Below, piece by piece: positions 1 to 4,435 of a stretch of 7,645 nucleotides of DNA (position 1 is the first letter of the stretch; every line of letters starts with the position of its first letter). The position numbers and the translations under genes are program-made. The notes below the pieces were generated by a model. That model was not told the DNA's origin and ran no database searches. It saw only the letters and a list, made by a program, of their open reading frames with translations. This DNA comes from JADDRA01 sp038233555 (GTDB lineage: Bacteria > Actinomycetota > Acidimicrobiia > Acidimicrobiales > CADCSY01). The stretch is taken from contig JBBSLT010000117.1 in the NCBI GenBank assembly GCA_038233555.1, positions 1-7,645 on the forward strand, read 5' to 3'.

Positions 1-380
1 AGCTCGACCCGCTCGCCCGCCGGCGGGAAGTCGAACCCGAGCTGGCGGTGCTCCTCTTCGAACCAGGCCGCCCCCAGGGCCAGCTCCAGGCGCCCTCCCG
101 AGATGTGGTCGACGGTGACCGCCTCGGCCGCCAACAGCGAGGGGTGGCGGTAGGTGATCCCGGTGACGAGGGTGGCCAGGCGGATGCGCTCGGTGGCCGC
201 CGCCAGCCCGGCCAGCAGTGTCCAGCCCTCCAGGCACGACCCCGGCCCCTCACCGTAGAGGGGCTTGAAGTGGTCGAAGATCCATGCCCCGTCGAACCCG
301 GCCTCCTCGGCAAAGCGGACCCGGGCCACCAGCTCGGACCACTGCAGGCGGTGCTGGGAGGTCTCCATGCCGATGCGCAT
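1..380 (-). CDS. Luciferase-like monooxygenase family (probably F420-dependent) oxidoreductase, 3' part cut off by window edge
   Basis: The visible N-terminal 126 residues match the bacterial luciferase-like (LLM) TIM-barrel family. They begin MRIGMETSQH. The first helix carries AEEAGFDGAWIFDHF (residues about 24-38), followed by AATERIRLATLVTGITYRHP (about 61-80) and the strand/helix DHISGGRLELALGAAWFEEEH (about 91-111). The GGRL..LG..W motif and the RHP segment are typical of actinobacterial members annotated as F420-dependent oxidoreductases, which move hydride between reduced coenzyme F420 (or FMNH2) and an unknown organic substrate in the cytoplasm. The ATG at 380 lies 4 bp after the rsfS stop, with a GAGG ribosome-binding match (390-393) about 9 nt upstream, so it is probably translated with rsfS. 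ATG 368 is a less likely start because it would lose the first strand. The C-terminal two thirds are outside the window. F420 versus FMN use and the substrate cannot be told from this part. Confidence 0.88.
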   Translation of the reverse strand, partial: MRIGMETSQHRLQWSELVARVRFAEEAGFDGAWIFDHFKPLYGEGPGSCLEGWTLLAGLAAATERIRLATLVTGITYRHPSLLAAEAVTVDHISGGRLELALGAAWFEEEHRQLGFDFPPAGERVE

Positions 381-384
381 CGGG

Positions 385-846
385 TCAGACCTCGGAGCGG
401 CGCGGCCCGGCGGCGCTGGCGCCTTCGCTCAGCACCTGATCGAGGCTGGCGGCCTCATTGTCCCAGTCGAGACGGATGACGTCGCCCCACAGGCGCTCGA
501 GCTCGTAGTAGGCCCGGGCTTCCTCGGACAGCACGTGGACCACGATGTCGCCGAAGTCGACCAGGATCCAGCGGGCGTCGTCGGTGCCCTCGACCCGCAG
601 CGGGCCGTTGCCGTCCTGGCGTCGGAGTTGCTCCTCGACCTCTTCGGCGATGGTTCGGGCCTGGCGAGGGTTCGCCGCGCTGGTGATCACGAAGTAGTCG
701 ACGATGGCCAGCACCGGGCCGACCTCGAGCACGACGGTGTTGGCGCCCTGCTTCGACGCTGCCGCGCTCGCCGCCAGGCGGGCCCGCTCGCCGCTGGTGG
801 GTTCACTGTTCAGGATCTTGCGCTCCCCGGCGAGCTGCTCGACCAC
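385..846 (-). CDS. rsfS: Ribosome silencing factor RsfS
   Basis: This 153-residue protein carries the RsfS (Iojap/DUF143) domain at about residues 22-125. Visible family motifs are AIVDYFVITSAANPRQ (47-62), AEEVEEQL (67-74), the EG.DDARWILVDFGDIVVHV stretch (86-105) and YYELERLWGD (113-122). RsfS binds ribosomal protein uL14 on the large subunit and blocks subunit joining, lowering translation under nutrient limitation. I chose the GTG at 846. It overlaps the 3' end of nadD by 37 bp, and no later ATG, GTG or TTG occurs before the conserved domain. The first 20 residues lie mostly in the overlap and are probably not conserved. The C-terminal tail (about 126-153) is Ala/Glu-rich and extends past the core domain. 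The nadD-rsfS pairing is a common bacterial arrangement and supports the call. The overlap suggests translational coupling to nadD. Confidence 0.95.
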   Translation of the reverse strand: MVEQLAGERKILNSEPTSGERARLAASAAASKQGANTVVLEVGPVLAIVDYFVITSAANPRQARTIAEEVEEQLRRQDGNGPLRVEGTDDARWILVDFGDIVVHVLSEEARAYYELERLWGDVIRLDWDNEAASLDQVLSEGASAAGPRRSEV

Positions 847-1514
847 ATCGAGTCACCACCGTACAGGCCGCGCTGGCGGATGACGTGGACCACCGGAACG
901 GTGACCAGCCAGTCGAGCGGTCGCCCGTCGACGAAGCGCGCCCGCAGATCGGTGCTCGACACCTCCAGGCGGGGCACCTCCACCGCTCGGTGGTCCCATC
1001 CGAGCGGAGGGGCCAACGCACCGGCGCCGGGACGGGTGACCACCACCAGCGTGGCCGACGCCCGAACCTCCTCGACCCGCTCCCACGTAGGCAACAGGGC
1101 GGCGGCGTCGCTGCCGAGGATGATGTGCAGCTCGGCGTCAGGATGGAGCCGGCGCAGCGTGGCCAGGGTGTCGGCGGTGTACGACAGCCCACCCCATGAA
1201 ATCTCGAGGTCGCTGGCCTCGATCCCGCCGACGTCGGCCACCGCCGCCTCCACCATGGCCAGACGGTCGTTCGCCGGGGTGACGGGCAGGTCGGCCTTCT
1301 GCCACGGGTCGTTGGCCACCACCAGGAGGACCCGGTCGAGGTCGAGGGCGTGGCGGACGTTGACGGCGGTGACCAGGTGGCCGACGTGGATGGGGTCGAA
1401 GGTCCCGCCGAAAACTCCAATCCGTTCGCCACGGGAGGCGGTTCCTATCCGTTCGCCACGGGAGGCGGTTCCTATCCGTTCGCCACGGGAGGCGGTTCCT
1501 ATCCGTTCACTCAT
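810..1514 (-). CDS. nadD: Nicotinate-nucleotide adenylyltransferase NadD with repeated N-terminal extension
   Basis: NadD joins nicotinate mononucleotide and ATP to form deamido-NAD, the shared late step of de novo and salvage NAD synthesis. The protein is 234 residues from ATG 1514. The nucleotidyltransferase signature GGTFDPIHVGH is at 36-46, NDPWQK at 68-73, LSYTADTL at 110-117, the IILGSDAAALLPTW stretch at 131-144, and the second ATP-binding motif SSTDLR at 186-191. The chosen start overlaps the end of the upstream gene by 8 bp (ATGAGTGA). ATG 1532 is also in frame but would deepen the overlap. Odd feature: normal NadD proteins begin a few residues before the first motif, whereas here three exact copies of a nonapeptide (TASRGERIG) separate MSERIG from VFGGTFDP. 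No in-frame ATG, GTG or TTG lies between the repeats and the motif, so the repeat must be translated if the gene is used. The C-terminal 15 residues after RQRGLYG overlap rsfS and look unconserved. Confidence 0.95.
   Translation of the reverse strand: MSERIGTASRGERIGTASRGERIGTASRGERIGVFGGTFDPIHVGHLVTAVNVRHALDLDRVLLVVANDPWQKADLPVTPANDRLAMVEAAVADVGGIEASDLEISWGGLSYTADTLATLRRLHPDAELHIILGSDAAALLPTWERVEEVRASATLVVVTRPGAGALAPPLGWDHRAVEVPRLEVSSTDLRARFVDGRPLDWLVTVPVVHVIRQRGLYGGDSMWSSSSPGSARS
1421..1508. repeat. 27-bp tandem repeat, three perfect copies plus a 7-bp partial, inside the nadD 5' end
   Basis: Positions 1421-1447, 1448-1474 and 1475-1501 are identical 27-bp units, and 1502-1508 repeats the first 7 bp. 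On the coding (minus) strand each unit encodes the nine residues of the ERIGTASRG cycle in frame, so gain or loss of copies would not break nadD. The sequence GAACGGAT flanks the array on both sides, once after the start codon and once just before VFGG. That is what slippage or unequal exchange from an ancestral MSERIGVFGG start would leave. Absolute identity among copies points to recent or ongoing expansion, or to an assembly effect. Confidence 0.97.
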
Positions 1515-2952
1515 CGGATGGGTCGGGGGCATAGGTCCAGTCGGGTCGCTTGCGTGACTGGCGGCGGTCGTAGACGACCCGACCGTCGCCCAGGTCGTCG
1601 ATCTTGGGCATCGGGTAGGGGCGGGAGGGGAGGGGACGGCCCTCGAGGTGGGCGGCCAGGTCCTCGGGGAACTCCCGCAGGATGGAACCGATGACCAGTT
1701 GCTCCTCTACGGGCAGGTAGCAGCGGTTGCTGTCAGTCACCGTCTCCAGGCGGCGACCGATGGTCTCCACGTCGGCCTCGTCGCCCAGGCCGGCCACGAT
1801 GCGCTCCAGGTAGCTGGTGACCTCCCCGGTCCCGAACTTGCAGGCGGGGCACTGCCCACACGACTCGACGTAGAGGAATCGAGAGAACATGGCGGCCACG
1901 CAGGTCATGTCGGCGGTGTCGTCGTAGACGATGAAGCCACACGATCCCATACCACTGCCGATCCCGGCCAGGCCCTCGTAGGTCAGAGGCGCAGCGAGCT
2001 GGTCGCCCCGGATCACGCCGTTGGCCACCCCGGAGAACACGGCCTTGATCCGCCGTCCCGGCGCCACGCCGCCCGAGAGCTCGTCGATGACCTCGCCCAG
2101 CGGCCGGCCCAGCTCGACCTCGGCCACCACCGGGCGGCGAACGTCGCCCACCACGGTGACGACCACCGTTCCCGGCGACTCGGCGGTGCCCAGCGAGCGG
2201 TACCACTCGGGGCCGCGGCTCAAGACATGGGTGACGGCGGCGAGGGTCTCCAGGTTGTTGACCAGGGTGGGGTTGGAGCGGCCACCTTCCTCGGCATCGT
2301 CGCCCTCCTCAGGGGCGGGGTCGGGCCCGACGCCATAGGCCGGAGGCGGCGCCGACCAGCCGAGTTGGGGGGCGGTGGCGAACAGTCCGTGGACGTAGGG
2401 CGGGAGCAGGCGGGGCAGCGGGGCGTCGCCCTCGATGGCCTGGAGCAGCCCCTTCTCCTCGCCGTAGAGGTAGTGGTCGGGGCCGCTGACCAAGGTGATG
2501 GGCACGTCGCCGGTCAGGCCGGCGGCCGCCATCTCCTCCAGCGCCTTGGACACGCCGGCGATCTCGACCTCGAACTTCTCCTTGACGCACAGATAGGCGG
2601 CCCGGGCGCCCACGGCCAGGGCGGCCACGGCCAGCCCCTCCACCACCTGGTAGGGGTCTCGTCGCAGGATGGCCCGGTCCTTGAAGGTGCCCGGCTCGCC
2701 TTCGGCCCCGTTGCCCACCACGAAGCGGTCGCCGGCACTTGCCTCCTCACGGCGCAGGCCCGACCACTTGCGCCCGGTGGGAAAGCCTCCGCCACCACGG
2801 CCCCGCAGGCCCGAAAGGCTGACCTCTTTGATGGTCGCCCCGGGGCCGAGAGCGCGAGCGCGCGCTAATGCTTCACCCCCGCGACGCCGATCGAGGTAGT
2901 GTCGAATCGAGGTCACCGCCTCGGCAGGCAGCAGGACAGGATCTTCGATCAT
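1507..2952 (-). CDS. Stand-alone NuoF-like (complex I 51-kDa family) flavin/Fe-S NADH-oxidoreductase-type protein
   Basis: This 481-residue protein has the domain order of NuoF/HoxF/FdsB. The FMN-binding Gly-rich loop LRGRGGGGFPTG is at 49-60, GNGAEGEPGTFKDR at 80-93, the NADH-site segment YGEEKGLLQAIEG at 163-175 and NPTLVNNLETLA at 227-238. An SLBB-like region spans about 262-335. The C-terminal 4Fe-4S domain has Cys365, Cys368 and Cys371 (ESCGQCPACKFGTGE) plus Cys411 (NRCYLP), matching the four cluster ligands of NuoF. Expected chemistry is two-electron oxidation of NAD(P)H at FMN with transfer to the cluster. Differences from respiratory NuoF are Tyr in place of the Cys of CGEE and a Pro/Asp/Glu-rich insertion at about 196-226. 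No nuoE or nuoG is adjacent, so the electron partner is unknown. It heads the operon and overlaps nadD by 8 bp. ATG 2952 is used because the conserved part starts soon after. Its ribosome-binding site is weak. Family call is firm; the physiological role is not. Confidence 0.9.
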   Translation of the reverse strand: MIEDPVLLPAEAVTSIRHYLDRRRGGEALARARALGPGATIKEVSLSGLRGRGGGGFPTGRKWSGLRREEASAGDRFVVGNGAEGEPGTFKDRAILRRDPYQVVEGLAVAALAVGARAAYLCVKEKFEVEIAGVSKALEEMAAAGLTGDVPITLVSGPDHYLYGEEKGLLQAIEGDAPLPRLLPPYVHGLFATAPQLGWSAPPPAYGVGPDPAPEEGDDAEEGGRSNPTLVNNLETLAAVTHVLSRGPEWYRSLGTAESPGTVVVTVVGDVRRPVVAEVELGRPLGEVIDELSGGVAPGRRIKAVFSGVANGVIRGDQLAAPLTYEGLAGIGSGMGSCGFIVYDDTADMTCVAAMFSRFLYVESCGQCPACKFGTGEVTSYLERIVAGLGDEADVETIGRRLETVTDSNRCYLPVEEQLVIGSILREFPEDLAAHLEGRPLPSRPYPMPKIDDLGDGRVVYDRRQSRKRPDWTYAPDPSDE

Positions 2953-3024
2953 GTCCCATGCCTACACCGCACGGCGGTGAGGAGTCATCCTCGACCCTGA
3001 TGGGTAGAGCTGTTGGACAATATC

Positions 3025-3051
3025 GGGAACGTCCAGAACGGCTCCGTCGTT
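3025..3051 (+). promoter_or_regulatory. Putative ECF-sigma promoter upstream of the sigma-factor gene
   Basis: GGGAAC (3025-3030) is followed by CGTT at 3048-3051. Written as GGAAC-N18-GTT, this equals the consensus for SigE/SigH-like ECF sigma factors of actinobacteria. Transcription would start near 3058-3062 and leave a leader of roughly 90-100 nt before the sigma start codon. A match of this quality in about 200 bp is unlikely but not impossible by chance. No ECF sigma gene is in the window to name as its user. Confidence 0.45.
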
Positions 3052-3071
3052 CGTATATAGACCAGGGCCAC

Positions 3072-3088
3072 GCCCCATCCGGTGGGGC
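3072..3088 (+). other. Small G/C hairpin in the sigma-gene leader
   Basis: GCCCCA (3072-3077) and TGGGGC (3083-3088) form a 6-bp stem with a 5-nt loop. GGGCC (3065-3069) and GGCCC (3086-3090) can pair as an alternative. No T-run follows, so it is not an intrinsic terminator. It would lie in the 5' leader if transcription begins at the ECF-like promoter. Confidence 0.45.
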
Positions 3089-3100
3089 CCTTCCCAAGCT

Positions 3101-3138
3101 CGTGATTTCCGTCTCAAACGGGAATGACGGCCACGTCA
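3101..3138 (+). promoter_or_regulatory. Leader hairpin with a competing alternative stem, possible attenuator or RNA switch
   Basis: CGTGATTTCCGT (3101-3112) pairs with ACGGGAATGACG (3118-3129) around a 5-nt loop. Eleven of twelve positions pair, one of them as a G-U wobble, with a single G-G mismatch. The last five bases of the second arm, TGACG (3125-3129), can instead pair with CGTCA (3134-3138) across a 4-nt loop. The two structures cannot coexist. They end about 12 nt before the first sigma start codon, so either could affect ribosome access. The pairing is read from sequence. The regulatory role is inference and no known riboswitch class is recognised. Confidence 0.4.
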
Positions 3139-3149
3139 CTTCTGTTGGA

Positions 3150-3998
3150 ATGGGTATAATGAGAGATTCAGTCGGACAATACCTCCATGAGATCGGGCTC
3201 GTCCCCCTCCTCAACGCCGCCCAAGAGCGAGAGCTCTCCCAGAAGGTCGAGGCCGGCCGCAACGGCCAGGCCCGCCTAGATGGCGGGGAGCTCACCCGGG
3301 CCGAGAAGGCCGAGGCTAGGCGAGCGGTGCGCGAGGCAGCACGAGCCCGCGACTACTTCATCCGGGCCAACCTCCGTTTGGTGGTGAGCATCGCCCGGCG
3401 CTATCCCCTGCCTCCGGGGATGGACCTGCTCGACCTCATCCAAGAGGGCAACCTGGGCCTCGAGCACGCCGTCGAGAAGTTCGACTGGCGCAAGGGGTTC
3501 AAGTTCTCCACCTACGCCACCTTCTGGATCCGCCAGGCCATCGGCCGGGCGCTCGATCAGAAGGCCAACCTGGTGCGTCTCCCGAGCGAGCGCTCGGCCC
3601 AGCTCCGGGCCGCCCTGCGGGCGGTCTCGGGCGAAGGTGACGAGCTCGACGACGAGTTGGCCAACCTCCACCGGCTGGCCACCCCCACCAGCCTCGACCG
3701 CACCGTCGGCGACGACGGCGAGCAGGAGCTCGTCGATCTCCTCCCCGACTCCCTGCCCGGCCCCGAGCAGATCGTGGTCGAACAGATGCAAGAGGAGATG
3801 GTCACCAGCCTGCTCGACCGCCTCGAGCCCCGGGCCCGGGTCGCGGTCGAGCACCGCTTCGGCCTGGCCGATGGCCAGAAGCACAGCTTCCGGGAGGTCG
3901 GTGAGGTTCTCGGGGTCACCGCCGAAGCCGCCCGTCGCATCGTCAAGCGGGCGGTCGACGAGCTCAAGATCGACGCAGAAAGCATCGCCGCCGCATAG
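3150..3998 (+). CDS. Divergent sigma-70 family RNA polymerase sigma factor
   Basis: This 282-residue protein directs RNA polymerase to promoters. Region 1.2 is at about 6-36 (DSVGQYLHEIGLVPLL...). Region 2 is at about 66-145, including the core-binding segment RANLRLVVSIARRYPLPPGM, DLIQEGNLGLEHAVEKFDWRK and the -10-recognition part FSTYATFWIRQAIGRALDQ. A region 3.2-like linker follows (SLDRTVGDDGEQELVDLLPD, 181-200), and region 4 is at about 217-273. Two departures stand out. Region 3 is shortened between VRLPSE and the linker, and the region 4.2 helix reads VTAEAARRIVKRA, not the usual VT.ERIRQIE. It is therefore an alternative (group 2/3-like) factor, not the housekeeping one. Start: ATG 3150 or ATG 3159 both keep region 1.2. 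GGA at 3147 is better spaced for 3159. The frame is open back to 2868, but those codons lack coding bias and would overlap the divergent gene. A 13-bp gap separates it from the next gene. Confidence 0.9.
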   Translation: MGIMRDSVGQYLHEIGLVPLLNAAQERELSQKVEAGRNGQARLDGGELTRAEKAEARRAVREAARARDYFIRANLRLVVSIARRYPLPPGMDLLDLIQEGNLGLEHAVEKFDWRKGFKFSTYATFWIRQAIGRALDQKANLVRLPSERSAQLRAALRAVSGEGDELDDELANLHRLATPTSLDRTVGDDGEQELVDLLPDSLPGPEQIVVEQMQEEMVTSLLDRLEPRARVAVEHRFGLADGQKHSFREVGEVLGVTAEAARRIVKRAVDELKIDAESIAAA

Positions 3999-4011
3999 TC
4001 GGGCGGCTCCG

Positions 4012-4422
4012 ATGGACGCCGAAGAGGCCCGGGACTTCCTCCGGGCCAACCATCGGGCCATCCTCGTCACCTCTCGCGCCGACGGCCGGCCTCAGACCTC
4101 CCCGGTCGTGGCCGCCGTCGACGCCGAGGGCAGGGTGGTGGTGAGCACCCGGGAGACGGCGATGAAGACCAAGAACCTCCAGCGCTGCTCCCGGGCATCG
4201 TTGTGCGCCATCAGTGATGGCTTCTTCGGCCCCTGGGTGCAGGTCGACGGGGAGGTCGAGATCGTCCGTCGGCCCGAGGCCATCGACGTGTTGGTGGACT
4301 ACTACCGGCAGGTATCGGGAGAACACCCCGACTGGGACGACTACCGCACCAGCCTGGAGGCTGAGAAGCGGGTGGCATTACGCCTGTCCATCACCAGCGC
4401 CGGCCCCGACATCTCCGGATAG
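4012..4422 (+). CDS. PPOX-class (probably F420-binding) split-barrel oxidoreductase
   Basis: This 136-residue protein matches the pyridoxamine-5'-phosphate-oxidase-like split beta-barrel family, in the small subgroup annotated as PPOX-class F420-dependent (Rv1155-like). Visible blocks are DFLRANHRAILVTSRADGRP (8-27), the SPVVAAVDAEGRVVVSTRE strands (30-48), AMKTKNLQR (50-58), the signature SDGFFGPWVQVDGEVEIV (68-85) and DYYRQVSGEHPDWDDYR (96-112). Members are cytoplasmic dimers that bind F420 or FMN at the dimer interface and reduce small substrates, mostly unknown. The length is normal for the family. ATG 4012 follows the sigma stop by 13 bp, with a weak GGGCGG ribosome-binding match at 4001-4006, and its stop is 13 bp before the DAHP synthase start, so it is probably co-transcribed with both. 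The cofactor assignment rests on family resemblance only. FMN or haem binding remains possible. Confidence 0.88.
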   Translation: MDAEEARDFLRANHRAILVTSRADGRPQTSPVVAAVDAEGRVVVSTRETAMKTKNLQRCSRASLCAISDGFFGPWVQVDGEVEIVRRPEAIDVLVDYYRQVSGEHPDWDDYRTSLEAEKRVALRLSITSAGPDISG

Positions 4423-4435
4423 AGAACCCTAGAGT

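Larger units (their letters stand above)
2953..3149. promoter_or_regulatory. Divergent intergenic control region between the nuoF-like operon and the sigma-factor operon
   Basis: This 197-bp stretch separates the two divergent start codons. It is visibly richer in A/T than the flanking genes, and its codons in the sigma frame lack the G/C third-position bias that begins at about 3180, so I read it as non-coding although that frame stays open. It holds an ECF-type promoter match, two hairpins and a possible competing hairpin toward the sigma gene (listed separately), plus a short inverted repeat TGGAC-N12-GTCCA at 3014-3035 that overlaps the -35 element and might be an operator. I see no convincing sigma-70 promoter for the minus-strand operon, although one must lie here or close by. 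Confidence 0.6.

Noticed and set aside
1515..1532. Upstream in-frame ATG (1532) as the nadD start
   Set aside because: It would overlap the preceding gene by 26 bp and adds only MPPTHP, with no better ribosome-binding site. ATG 1514 gives the classic ATGAGTGA stop-start overlap.
265..1557. Long plus-strand open frame opposite rsfS and nadD
   Set aside because: Its product shows no family resemblance, and it lies antisense to two clear conserved genes. Long antisense frames are expected in GC-rich coding DNA.
1648..2868. Long plus-strand open frame opposite the NuoF-like gene
   Set aside because: The translation is low-complexity Gly/Ala/Leu/His-rich with no motifs. It mirrors the codon bias of the real gene on the other strand.
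2890..2913. Direct repeat ATCGAGGT at 2890-2897 and 2906-2913
   Set aside because: It is inside the N-terminal coding part of the NuoF-like gene, is short and has no partner copies. It is likely chance in GC-rich sequence.
2868..3149. Longer sigma factor starting at 2868, 2958 or 3000
   Set aside because: The frame is open, but these codons lack the third-position G/C bias and match no sigma region. The 2868 start would also overlap the divergent NuoF-like gene by 85 bp.
3155..3160. Perfect TATAAT that could be a -10 box
   Set aside because: It overlaps the two candidate start codons of the sigma gene, and the bases 17-18 bp upstream do not resemble TTGACA. Transcription starting after it would remove the conserved region 1.2 from the protein. 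I take it as coincidence.
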